Source: Paramecium pentaurelia
Taxonomy: Eukaryota > Ciliophora > Oligohymenophorea > Peniculida > Parameciidae
Length of the DNA: 64,000 nt
Direction: 5' to 3'
Assembly: GCA_905183005.1 (NCBI GenBank)
Contig: CAJJDO010000036.1
Location: 310,001-374,000, forward strand
This document shows, one piece after another, positions 22,958-33,953 of the stretch. Each line of letters opens with the position of its first letter. The first letter of the stretch is position 1. The notes beneath the pieces were generated by a model, which saw only the letters and a list, made by a program, of their open reading frames with translations, searched no databases and was not told the origin of the DNA. The position numbers and the translations under genes are program-made.

Positions 22958-25609
22958 TCATTTTGAATTTGATTATTTCAGATTGTCATTCAATATTTTT
23001 TTGTAAGAATACCCATTAAATAAATATCCATCAGCTTTATAAAACTTGTTCTGAAACTCAACCCTTTCATTAAACTATACAGTACCAATGCAAACGAAGA
23101 GCATGCAAAAAGCATTCCATGACATCCATAGTCATTAACACTCCAAAAGTAAGTAAAGCAAACACAATATAAAAATATCCTCCTAATAAACCACCTAAGA
23201 TGCCTCCTATATCTAATTTGCCAGCCAAACACATGTCATAGAAAACTTCTGCTAATTATCCATGAGCTAAAGATAATGCCCAAAGACGAAGATATGAAGC
23301 TGTATTGCTGATTCCTCCTAATACAAATTCAATAGTTTCAATCATTTAATGAACCCAAATCTCACCTGAATCATGTTCTTCTTGAGTTTACTCAGAGAAA
23401 CTTTTAAGATTAGCTACATTTTGTAAATCATTATCAAATTCCTAATTACTATCTTCATCTTATTCTGAAACTTGTTTATCAGATACTAAAGGTTAATATT
23501 GTGAATCAGACATTGACACTTTGTGTTTATCATTTTTGGAACCCAAAATCAATGGTTTAGGCAATAACATCCAAGGTATACATATGACAGCAATTAATGT
23601 TAGGATTTGTGTTATTCTTAATTAAAACTCAGCTTAATTTGGAAAAACAGGATTTACAGGTTTATCAAATGGTTTCAAGACTTAATTAATCATAGTTTCA
23701 ATAATGCTTGGATCAGTATTATTTTCATATGTATTCAACCATTTTACAATTATAATGAAATCCATCCATCCAAAGGTACAAATCATGAATAATAATTGAG
23801 GAATAAATTCACAAAAGAAATCTAGATAGTTTTTAAAATATAAAGTATTGACTCCTTTCATCAAAATACCAAATAACATATGAATCACACCTAAAATAAC
23901 TGATAATTTCATCTTATAGGAATTCATAAAATTTAAACTTGAACCAGAAGCTTACCAAACTGGATCAACTCCAAAAGGATAAACACAATCTTTTGATTCT
24001 CTTTTCCATTCGTCTTTTTCAGGTGAATAACAACTACCAAATAAATTCAATGATATAGATAGATAATCATTATAAATGAATCCATTATAAAATGCAAAGA
24101 ATCCCATCAATATTATTAAATATCTAAAGGGTATCATCAAATTGAACATGGAATCTGTTTATTTTAATAGATAGTTTTTCCAAAATATTAAATATATTCC
24201 ACATAGAAATAACATGAATCCATGAGCAATATCTGCAAACATTACTCCAAATAGAAATGGGAATGTTATTATAGTAAATAAACCAGGGTTGACTTCTTGA
24301 TATCGAGGTATACCATAAGTATTAACTATTTCCTAGAATGGCAAAGTTACTTCATTTAAATTGAAATAAGTAGGAGGTGTATATGGTTAAGGTTTGATTT
24401 ATTAAATTTAACCTGTTGGATAATGATCTCTATTATTTATCATTGCATTTCTTAATTTTTCTTCTACCATAATTTCCATTCCTTCTGGCAACCAAAAATA
24501 TCCTGTAAAGATTGATCCTCTCATTGTTAAGTAATTTAAATTTACGTAAAGATACTTCTCTTTTAATATATATAAACGCATGTATTCAAAATAAGAACAA
24601 TTACATCCTTATTTCTACAAAACTAATTTATTTAATGATTATTCCAATTATTATTTTGTCATTTCTATTAAACTCTTAGATTCCTATAATTACTAAGCTA
24701 ATTCCATCATTTTTCTTTGAACTTAATCCATCGAGTTTGGATACTCAATTCTTTATTTATTAAAAGAATCACAAACTTTAAGCAATTTAATTTTCAAAGA
24801 ACTTGATTCTTCTGCTCCAGGAAAAACAATTACAAAGAGACATCTTGGTTAGGATGTATTATTCTAGATAATATGAATTTTATACTTAATTTAAGTGAAA
24901 TGATTTTCTCATAGAATTGTCTATTTATTCATTATTTAAATCTTTAATTTAAACCCAAGCATTGCCTTTAGTAACTCTAAATATAATTCTTTTAAATCTA
25001 ACTTCTTCTTCTTTGTCAATTACACCTATTAATTAACCAAATTTTAATTATTAATAATCATTTGGATTATGTGGTACTTATCTAGATATTAATAAAAATA
25101 ATAATAATACTATTAAAACATTGATTGACCTAGAATTTCTTTTGCATTTTCCAAAACCAATTATTATTCTGTTATTATATTTACTCTATCCAATAGATTT
25201 TGTAAATTAGCAGATTATTCTTGAATTTATATTTTTTTTTGTTCTATTTCTTATTCCAATTCATCAAAATAAGTATGTCCTGGTTTCATTCTATCTTATT
25301 GAACTTATTAATAATAATCTAATAAACTATCTACATTCTCACAATAATTAAGATTTTTTTTGAATTCCTTAAGAAGTAACTCTAGACAACTTAACTTAAA
25401 TAAGGAATCATCACATCTTATATTAATTAATTTTATTGATACCTTTTTACATAATTAGCAAATGGTCTATTGATCATAGGCAATTATGGATCATAATCTA
25501 CAAAATGCAATTAATCTAATCTTGCTAATTCATTCATCACAACCCAAGCACTCTCTCTTGGGATTACTAAACTATAATATTTCATCTTTTTAGACCTAAA
25601 GAAACTCAT
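22958..25609 (-). CDS. V-type H+-ATPase subunit a (116 kDa, Vo sector)
   Basis: Subunit a forms the proton half-channels of the V-ATPase membrane sector. The N-terminus (MSFFRSKKMKYYSLVIPRES, then LDQLHFVDYDPQLPMINRPF) matches the cytosolic domain. The C-terminal half carries the multipass region, with SVILGVIHMLFGILMKG (the family's GV.HM..G), NTASYLRLWALSLAHGQLAE containing the essential Arg, and ECFLHALRLHW before the end. The frame ends at TGA 22958-22960 after about 880 codons including several short introns, a normal length. In ciliates it would acidify food vacuoles, acidocalcisomes or the contractile vacuole. A Met at about 25642 upstream is also in frame. Confidence 0.93.
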
Positions 25610-25646
25610 ATTAATATTATATTTATTGAATGTATTAAACATTTTA

Positions 25647-26821
25647 TCAATCATCATCATCATCTTCTTTCTTAATTTGAATTTTTGCCATTTGTTCCTA
25701 TAATTTCAATTCGTCCTCTTCTGAAGCAGGAACTTCTTTTTGAATTACTATTTCAGCTGTTTTCATAGATTCTACTGCTTTTAAAATCTCTTCAGTGTAT
25801 CCCCCTGGAATTTCTATATTAATAGGTGGCCTAATCTTACTTATAATGATGATTACCAATATTTTGTTAAATTAGCTACTTTTCCTCCATATTATTCTTC
25901 TAATTAATTTGCAGGAATACGCTCTTAAATTTTTGGATATTCATTTGGTTTCAACATTTATACTTTTTCCATTGTATCAGCATCAGCAACAGCTTTAAAT
26001 AAATATAATTTAAATACCAGATACCATTTTCCATGAAAAACTTAATGAACTTGAAGGATTTAATAAATATAATTTATCTAAACAACCACAAAAATTAACT
26101 TACATTGTTTTGGTTGCAATTTATATTGCCTATCATATAGTATTTAATATTAATACTTTAAATGGAAATTTAGAAAGTCCTAATTTTTTTGTATCCATTA
26201 TGAATACCCAATTTTCTATTTTTCCAGGAACAAAACAGTTTTTCTTTATTATACCAAAATAATAACTTAATGCATTGATATAGACTTCTTCACTAAACTA
26301 AAGATTGATTATCTTATTTACTTATTTCAAATTGACTAATTCAAGATTCATTATTATAATAGGTCTTTGCTATTTGTCTCTTCCAAAAGTATATACTATG
26401 CCTTTTTGTAAAAATGCAATATTGATATCAGTTGGTTAGAAATTATTAGGAACTGCTCTCCAGGCTAAATGAGATTATAAGACTTTTAAATAATTCTTAT
26501 CTTTAAATTTGCCACAATAAACCATTTTCAATGTATCACAGTCTTTCCAACTATTATAAAGATATCAATTAAATATACTCTGCAGGTAATTATATTTTAT
26601 TCTTTGTTACTATTTTCATAAAATCTGCCATCTTCTCTTTTTCATAAGCATCATATGGCACATTCTCCCAAATTCTTCTCTAACTTTTAGATCTCTCCTT
26701 TCTTTTTATATATTATGCTAAGTCATTGAATAGTATAATTACGATCATGGACTATTGCATCAATCAAATATTAAGCTGGTTTTAGATATTCAAAATTCAG
26801 AACAACTTATTGTTATTGCAT
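25647..26821 (-). CDS. SEC14-like CRAL-TRIO lipid-transfer protein
   Basis: CRAL-TRIO domains carry phosphatidylinositol or other lipids between membranes. The frame shows an N-terminal CRAL-TRIO-N-like region ending SHLAWRAVPNN, then the binding domain: KGIVYTFGRDKQQRPIIIMN, NCFVPGKIENWVFIMDTKKL and, near the end, IQERIPANQLEEQYGGKVAN, the typical IP...LP.EYGG motif. The tail is acidic (KIQIKKEDDDD) and ends at TGA 25647-25649. Start ATG 26819-26821 (MQQQVVLNFEYL). Several short introns are needed in the first 250 nt and near 25990-26110. It is transcribed toward the V-ATPase gene with only about 40 nt between them. Confidence 0.85.
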
Positions 26822-26838
26822 ATTAATTTTATTTGAAA

Positions 26839-27697
26839 ATGGGAGCTTTTTAAATTGCACTCATTTCAATAATAGTCTTTAGTTCCATTCAATTCGTCTA
26901 ATATGTACTTGTAATCACAGCATATTTGCTACTTATACAAAATTAAATACCATATTTGAGAACTAAATTCTTATTAGTAACATTAGTGGCATTACAAAAT
27001 ATAGGAATGATGTTAGTCAATGAACATTAGAATTCTAAAATTGTTAATAATACAACTTGCACCATATAAGTAATTTAATATAATATTCTTAGGCACTTAT
27101 CATTCATGGTACTCAATTATCAATTTATACTCTCTTTTTATGCATTACGTATTCAAAGTGTAGAAAAGAATTGAATGAAACTTCAATAATAAGTCTAACA
27201 TTAATAACTCTATCATTTATGATAATGTAAATAAAAAGAAATCATTTAAGCAAGTCCCCTTATAATGCATCAAACTCGACCGGGTGAACTTTTATGTGAA
27301 TTTGATTAGCCAACAAAAGTTATTCTTAGCACTATCTGTAGTTATATAATATTAGTTGTTTTGCTTGTTTGCCCACTACTTACAATTAATAAAATTGACT
27401 CATAGTTGAATAAGTTCATTATTATTTTCACAATTACTTAAATAGTTGAAGTAGTTAAAAATACAATTGATATCAGCGAATTAGAATGTATATAATATAT
27501 TGATATATAAAGTGGCTGGGTTATTTTTCATTTAGATTAGAAATTTCTTATTTATGCTATTTTTTTAGATTGAAACAAAAGATGCTTTATGTGGATATTG
27601 TGGATTGATTAAAAAACCAAAAAAACACAAACAAAATTTAACTAGATTAGAAGAATGTATTCCAGTTAGGGAAAATGAAATGACATATAAAATTTGA
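26839..27697 (+). CDS. Multipass membrane protein, unknown
   Basis: MGAFQIALISIIVFSSIQFV starts a series of hydrophobic helices: VITAYLLLIQ, FLLVTLVALQNIGMM, SFMVLNYQFILSFYALRI, SLTLITLSFMIM, ILSTICSYIILVVLLVC and FIIIFTITQIVEVV. Seven or so segments are possible, recalling ciliate receptor-like proteins. The C-terminus holds ALCGYCGLIKKPKKHK and ends at TGA 27695-27697. Two frame changes (about 27180 and 27250-27305) are not resolved. It is divergent from the CRAL-TRIO gene, 17 nt from start to start, so the regulatory regions must overlap the genes. Confidence 0.6.
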
Positions 27698-27714
27698 CTA
27701 TTTTATTTATGTTT

Positions 27715-28365
27715 TCATTTTTTATTATTAGAATTCTCTTTCTGTATAACAATTTTGAATTCATCCCAATTTAAAGCACCATCATTATTTAAATCAGCAT
27801 ATTAAACCATTTCTCTTAATTCCTAATCAGTATATCTTTCAGAAACTAATTCATTAATTCTTTTGAAATCTTCATAAGTAATTTTACCTTCTTTTGAAGA
27901 ATCAAATTATTTATATAAATCTGTTAATACTTCCTCATCCTCTATTGAACTTTAGATTAATATCATATATACCCTTAAAATCCAAATATCTATAAAAACT
28001 CTTCAAAATCAACTTGTCTTGATCCATCTTAATCAAGATCTTGAATCATATTAACAATATCCTCTATACTTTGTTCCATACCTAAAGCAACAATCGCATT
28101 TTTCAATTCATTAGGTCTATACAGAGATAATATGTCATATTTGTTACGAAATAGCACCACTTTTATCATCATCAAAAATATCAAAACACTCTTTGATTTT
28201 TATGACATCTTCCTTATTAAGTCCAGGTTTAACATATTTTAATGGATCAAAAACATTAACTTATTGTGGATGTGGATCTAATTGTTCTGTTGGTTTTAAT
28301 CTTGGAAGAGGTGGTTCTCTTAAAGGCTTTTATGAATTTGATTATTAATTTAGTTAGCTACTCAT
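27715..28365 (-). CDS. Centrin-like EF-hand protein
   Basis: Four EF-hands are visible in order: FDIFDDDKSGAI (loop D-D-D-S), DLDQDGSRQVDFEEF, FDSSKEGKITYEDF and DLNNDGALNWDEF. The segments between them (ELKNAIVALGMEQSIEDIV, ELVSERYTDQELREMVQYAD) follow the centrin/calmodulin pattern, closest to centrin. The basic, Pro-rich N-terminus (PLREPPLPRLKPTEQLDPHP) is longer than in typical centrins. A 31-nt intron at 28117-28147 is well supported; a second frame change near 27960-27990 is unresolved. Centrin-like proteins in Paramecium act in basal bodies and the contractile infraciliary lattice. Confidence 0.85.
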
Positions 28366-28503
28366 TAATATTAATTAATGACAAAAAAAAGCTAAAAAAT
28401 TATTAAATTATATAAATTAAGAAAGCTAATCATAATATAAGAATAATTGAAATACATTAAAAAAAAGTGAGAATTATTATTATTGACAAATTAACAATTT
28501 ATA

Positions 28504-28929
28504 TCATTGTTCATCTTCTGTAAGGATCATATTAGGTATTCCATTTGTGATTGGATAATTTCTTTTACATGATGGATTAGGACAAGTCAATTAGCCATCC
28601 ATAATATGAGTCTATTTAAAATTCTTTCTTTAAATTATTACCTCAAATAAAACACGATGCAAGTCTTTTAAGAAGGCTAAATCTTATTCCACATTTGGAG
28701 GTATTTATTTAGGGAATTACTTGAATCCAAGCTATCAAATAAATTATTCTTTTACTTCTCTGACTGTATTAGATAATACCTCAAAATCAAGTTTTGGAAT
28801 TAATTTTAAAATTGCATCTTTTTTGAATTCTAATTCCATTATTACACTTTTATTGACTTCTATTTTAAGTGGATAATTGTTTTTATCACATTTGTTACAC
28901 ATTAGTAAATTATGAACCAATAATCTCAT
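28504..28929 (-). CDS. TRM112: TRM112, activator of tRNA/rRNA/protein methyltransferases
   Basis: The start MRLLVHNLLMCNKCDKNNYP and the end MDGQLTCPNPSCKRNYPITN followed by GIPNMILTEDE match TRM112 at both ends, including the zinc-binding Cys pairs of the N- and C-terminal parts. One 30-nt intron (28612-28641) gives an exact frame of 131 codons, close to the usual 125-135. TRM112 is the small partner that stabilises several methyltransferases (tRNA, 18S rRNA and release factor eRF1). It is a housekeeping gene, complete here. Confidence 0.95.
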
Positions 28930-29245
28930 ATTAATTAAATATTTATATTTATATATATTTTATTTATTTTTTAAGAATTAAGTATTCCCATTTAATCCTA
29001 TATTTATCATGATTTATATAAAATAAATAAAAGTAAAACCTTATAAATTTTAATCCTTTTAAAATATTTGAAAAACCTTTTTTATTTTTATTATTTTTTG
29101 TAATATTTATTTATAGTAGAATTAAGAATATCAAAAATCTAAATAACATATTTTTATGTATTCATTTGTATTTGAATTACTAAAACGTCTACTAATCAAT
29201 TAAATTTAATAAGATGTTAAATTAAATATAATACTAATATATATA
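28930..29245. other. AT-rich spacer
   Basis: About 315 nt between two minus-strand genes; A/T runs and no protein-like frame. It should contain the TRM112 promoter and the 3' region of the next gene. Confidence 0.4.
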
Positions 29246-29617
29246 TCAAAGTATTAATGACTTACGTTTTTGGATCAAAGTGCTTTGATTGATTGTTTTA
29301 AGTTTTGGTACCTTACGTCTTACATTATACATTTAATCATATACAAAATAGTATCTTTTTGAATTTGGAGTGTCATGTACACTAACAATTCTATTTACAA
29401 ATTCCCTTTAACTTAATTCTTAGGTTGCTCTTTCAGAATTTTAATGTAGCTCATCTGTGTCTAATAAACTTGTCTCTGAATTAAGACTATCTCTATCTAT
29501 TTACTCTTCTCCAAAACATGGAGGTTCAAAATTGTCATAATTTTATTCCCTATTCAATTTTTAGTTAGTAGTATTAATAAAATAACTATTTTGATTGTTA
29601 GATGTACATACTCCCAT
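29246..29617 (-). CDS. Small, probably myristoylated/palmitoylated protein
   Basis: An intronless frame of 123 codons starts MGVCTSNNQNSYFINTTNQK. Gly2 followed by Ser at position 6 fits an N-myristoylation signal, and Cys4 next to it is a likely palmitoylation site, so the protein is predicted to sit on a membrane. The rest is polar, with EEQIDRDSLNSETSLLDTDE and a basic Tyr-rich end (SKRYYFVYDQMYNVRRKVPK). No domain recognised. The lipid-anchor prediction is from the sequence; the role is open. Confidence 0.6.
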
Positions 29618-29711
29618 ATTATAAATCAAAGGAGACTTAATAATTTTATTTAAAATATTCTTCTATTTAGTATTATTGCAAACATAAATAGTTTATTTTA
29701 ATTTCTTCAAA

Positions 29712-30998
29712 ATGATTTTATAAAAAAGAGAAAAATTCAGATGTAGCATTAGAAGAGAAGCATTAGAGAATCATTTCAAATTGGCTAGAGAAAAAGCCCA
29801 TCAAAATAATACTAATTTATAATTAATTCAAAAGTATGAATAATTAATACAAGCTAATGTAATTGATTCCGATTTCTTACAAGAATCTATCCTTCTCCTT
29901 GAAAGTACAAATGATGAAGATCTTATAGTCATCATTCTTAGATATATTGAAAAATTTGACCTATCGAATCAATCATATCAATTGTCTGAAGCACTAATTA
30001 AATAGTTAAATAACACTAAAATTAATAGTTTATAATTCTATGTAAGAAACTCATTATTATATAGCTTATTGTATCAATAACTAATATTTTATCTTTACAA
30101 AACTCAGAAACATTCACACAATTTGTTTCATTTAAATTATTAATGTCTGTCTCAGAAATTCTTGATAGTTTTACAGAATTAGATATTATACCCAATTTAT
30201 TAGAGTGTATTTCATGTTGGCCATATTAATTTATTAAAATGAGCTCTGACTAATAATAACTCAAATTGTTATAATCCATTAAAACCTTTAAATAATATGA
30301 TGAACTAAATTTTTATAAATTTCTTATTAAAATTACAGAAGAAATCTAAAATGATGAATATCTATTCACATACCTAATTAAGAATAAATACATTCAAGAA
30401 GCTATAGATGATTTTAAAGATAACAAAATGTATGTTCTTGACTTTTTTATTAATTTATCTTTTTTAGAGGGTGAATAATTAATGCAGATAATATCATATC
30501 AATTCTTATCTCCAATAATTTTTGAATTAAATAAGGATAACAAAATCCAAGGAGGATTATATATACTTATTCGGAATCTGTTATTATCAAATTATTAAAT
30601 TCGATTATATTTCTATGATTTTAGAATTTATTAACACCTTTCATATGGAATATAATATTGTTTAGATAGATTGGATATTACTAATTTAGAAGAAGTAATA
30701 ATGTTATTTATTTTAGATTTTGATGTGCATAAAATCAGTAATTTAATAGGATGAAGTATCTTATGCTAGTACTAAATAATAAATAATATCATCTGATATT
30801 GAATTAATGTTATAAAATATTTTTTTATCTTTGGAGAATTAAAAAGATATTTTCATTTTGACTGGTGAAATATTATTCATTTATTATACTGAATTTAAAT
30901 TTAACGGAAATTAAAAATTTAAAGAAAAACTCAAAACATTAGATTTAGAATTGGATATATTTGATTCTATTTAAAGTTATATTGAATAATTTGATTGA
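29712..30998 (+). CDS. Diverged importin-alpha-like (ARM) protein
   Basis: A basic N-terminal helix (QKREKFRCSIRREALENHFK) resembles an importin-beta-binding domain. ARM-like helices follow, such as LQESILLLESTNDEDLIVI, LKLLMSVSEILDSFTELDII and GGLYILIRNLLLSNYQIRL. A 22-nt intron at 30695-30716 restores the frame for the last 95 codons, ending IFDSIQSYIEQFD. A frame change near 30060-30110 is unresolved. It is more diverged than the importin-alpha-like gene at 1.8-3.4 kb; the second copy may serve a special nucleus or cargo, which in a binucleate ciliate is plausible but only inferred. Its stop codon touches that of the next gene. Confidence 0.5.
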
Positions 30999-31922
30999 TC
31001 ATCTTCTTATTAAATTTTCTTTTTAAGTCATGAAATTTTGATATTGCATATTTAATACATCATGTATAGTACATGCACGATTTATCAATTATTATTTAGA
31101 AGACAACTTTTCTTATGAGTTTTTATTTTCTCTTGGATAATGAGTAGAGGATTCTCTATGATAAGGAACATCACGAGTGGCATAATTAAGTTTTTCAGGT
31201 GCTTTAGGAGATTCAGTTTATTTTATGGTTTTTTTATCAAATACATCAAATAATTAATCTTTCCATTTACTTACTAAATTATTTTTTTAAGATATTTGAC
31301 TATCAATCATTTTTTTTGAATTATTCTTATTTTTATCATCACTATCTTCATATCTAAATTTTGATTTTGGATTTGCATTAACACTCTCTTAAGTTAATAT
31401 CTTTTAAGTTTTCTTATCTTTTTCCCTTTCTCTATAATCCTTAAACTCATGAAGATCTTTACTCTCTCTTATAGTATTTTTTTCTAAGGATTAATGATGA
31501 GGTTTATCATTTTTAGGCCATAATTCATTAAGCTTCTCTGATTTTATAGGACTAAATTTGCTTAGTCTATCCTATCTTTCAAAATGAACATTGAGTTTAG
31601 AATCCATAGGTTTTTCATCTGAATTTGAGTTTTTACTAAATAATTCTTTTTATCTTATAGATTATGGAAAATCTTATAATAAATTAGGAACAGTTGCACA
31701 TAATTAAGATTAAGCATTTGTTGATAATTTAAGTAATTATCTCTAAGTAGCTAATATTGATGATTTCTATAATGTTATAATAAAAATGATTACAATTTAA
31801 AGAGATGAAGAAGGAACATTTAAAGACTTTTCTATATCAATTAATAATTTGCTTATATCTTCTTAAGACTTATTTAAATTTTAATAGATTAATGAATTGA
31901 TTTCTTCTTAAAATTATGCCAT
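30999..31922 (-). CDS. Charged, disordered protein
   Basis: It starts MAQFQEEINSLIYQNLNKSQ. A 27-nt intron (31767-31793) gives an exact frame of 298 codons to TGA 30999-31001. The first 100 residues are helical; the rest is Lys/Ser/Asp/Asn-rich and likely disordered (KNTIRESKDLHEFKDYRERE, YEDSDDKNKNNSKKMI). No family recognised. The stop abuts that of the convergent ARM gene with no spacer. Confidence 0.65.
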
Positions 31923-32032
31923 TTATTATATTTATTATTCAAGATCTTTTTCTTATTTTTAAATTTCCAATAATTGAATCATTTCTAAACTATTTATATC
32001 ATTAAACGTTTAATTTTTCTTTTATTCTAAAC

Positions 32033-32599
32033 TCAATATAAACTAATAATGAATATAGTAATATTTACTTATTAATATTGACTATTGATTTCATCTTTCG
32101 TTTATTTGCATTTTGATTAAAATTAATATTTCTGATCCTGAATATCCTTAATAGCTTCAAATTTAGATTTAAAACTCTTTTCTAATCTCTCTAAATACAA
32201 TTAAAGTCTTTCATTAGCCATTGCATTCTTTTAATTTGATTAATGTTAAGATCCAATATTTTATACTCCCAAATCATGTAAATCATCAATTACTTCAACT
32301 ACTTCACTATCGTTATTAGATTTAGGGTTAATTTAATTTTATTCAATTAACGGAACTATGATTTCCTTAATGACCATATGAAGAGCTTCAACTGTATCTT
32401 AATCAAGTTTAGTAAGATGATTGCATTTAAAACATACTGCTACTCTTTCAAGTTCTTCTAGATTTTGCTTCTCCTGTTAAATTTATAAGTAATTGTAAGC
32501 CAAACATATCAAACAAAATTTATGTTCACATTCTAATTTTACATAAGTCTCTGGAACTGTTTAACATTGATCACATTCTACATCTTATTAAGAATCCAT
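32033..32599 (-). CDS. RING-like zinc-finger protein
   Basis: An intronless frame of 188 codons starts MDSQQDVECDQCQTVPETYV. Cys pairs are spaced C-DQ-C, then C-E-H-KF-C-LI-C, then C-FK-C, a RING/B-box-like order (CX2C...CXHX2CX2C...CX2C). The finger is split by a helical insert (YLQIQQEKQNLEELERVAV). The C-terminus has a coiled coil (ERLQLYLERLEKSFKSKFE). This suggests a RING-type E3 ligase or TRIM-like scaffold, but a cross-brace fold is not proven by spacing alone. Confidence 0.6.
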
Positions 32600-32976
32600 T
32601 TCAATATTCTATACTAATTTAATTAATATATAAATTTTATATCGTTAAATTATAGAAAATTTATTGTATTTTAAATCATTTCAAGTTCATTTACATTTAT
32701 TTAATAAGTATTTATTTAAAATGAAGACTTTAAAATCAATAATAAAAGAATTATTTAAAATCTTAAAAGTCTAAAACTCTTATGCATTAGCTATTTATAA
32801 TTATTTTAATAATTGATATAATTTTTAAAAAATTTAATCAGAATTAAAATGATCACCTTATTAATTACGAATTATTGCTGATATTTTATGATAGTACGCA
32901 CTAAATCTGAGTTAAAATAGAAATTTATGTTAAACATTTAAATAATTATAATAAGACTTACTTAAATATCCTACAT

Positions 32977-33759
32977 ATGCTATATCCAGAACTTTAATCC
33001 TTAGATGACTTTGAATTTATTAAAAATCTTGGATCAGGATATTCTTCAAGGTAAATTACTTTATTCTATTTTGATAGTGTTGATCTATATAGACACATTT
33101 AAACTGATAGAATAGTAGCAATAAAGAAATTATCAATTAAGAATTTAACTTAATCTGAATGCAGAAAAACTTATGATACTGAAATAACTATCCTAACCAA
33201 ATTATAAGGTTGTTCTAATGTTGTACAATTAATTGGATATGGATTCTACACCACTATTGAAAATAGTATTAGAAGAACTAGAACTATAAACAATTATTTC
33301 CTTATTTTAGAATACATTGATGTTCAACCTTTGGATAAAAATAGTGAAAGAATTACTAAATAATTCTACTACAAACTTTTATAAAGTATAATTATTAAAT
33401 CTATAGTAGCTTTGTAAAAGATTCATGAATTAGGAATAGTTCATAGAGATTTAAATCTAAATAATGTACTTGTTTAAAATAATGAACCAATACTAATTGA
33501 TTTTGCCTTTGGTTTAGTTACTAATGGCAAATAGAAAGTTGCTGAATTTTATGGAACTAAACCATATGTAGCTCCAGAGATTATTGATGGTTAATCTTAT
33601 CTTCCATACCCTACTGAAGTTTATAGTTTAGGTGTTATATTATTGGAATTGATAAATAATAATGAATCCAAAGAAATTGCACTTTAAATGATGCAATAAA
33701 ATCCATATAAAAGACCTAATTTGGAAGATGTTATTGCTCATCCTTGGTTTTAATTATGA
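32977..33759 (+). CDS. Atypical protein kinase (CDC7/CK2-like layout), DFG altered to DFA
   Basis: With a 27-nt intron at 33051-33077 the gene closes at 251 codons. Features: Gly loop LGSGYSSSVDLYR, ATP Lys in RIVAIKKL, catalytic loop VHRDLNLNNVLVQN, then ILIDFAFGLV, where DFG reads DFA and the Lys after HRD-L is Asn, then YGTKPYVAPEI, and the end KRPNLEDVIAHPWFQL. The overall shape (short, HRDL..NN..., GT..(F/Y).APE) is like CDC7-family kinases. Upstream, a frame from ATG 32721 reaches this gene in phase after removing a 22-nt GTC...TAG stretch, except for a TGA at 32908-32910, so an extra N-terminal part is possible. Confidence 0.75.
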
Positions 33760-33953
33760 TGTTACTTAGTTATTTGTATTTCTCTAAAATCAATTTATAT
33801 TATATTATTTAGATATATAATTATCTATATTTTAGAAATACCTGATATATTTTTATTAATCTATTGATTTATCATATTTAATTATATAAATTGTTTTTTT
33901 ATGTTAATTATAATTACTATACTAATAATATTTTTTATTATATATATTTCCCA

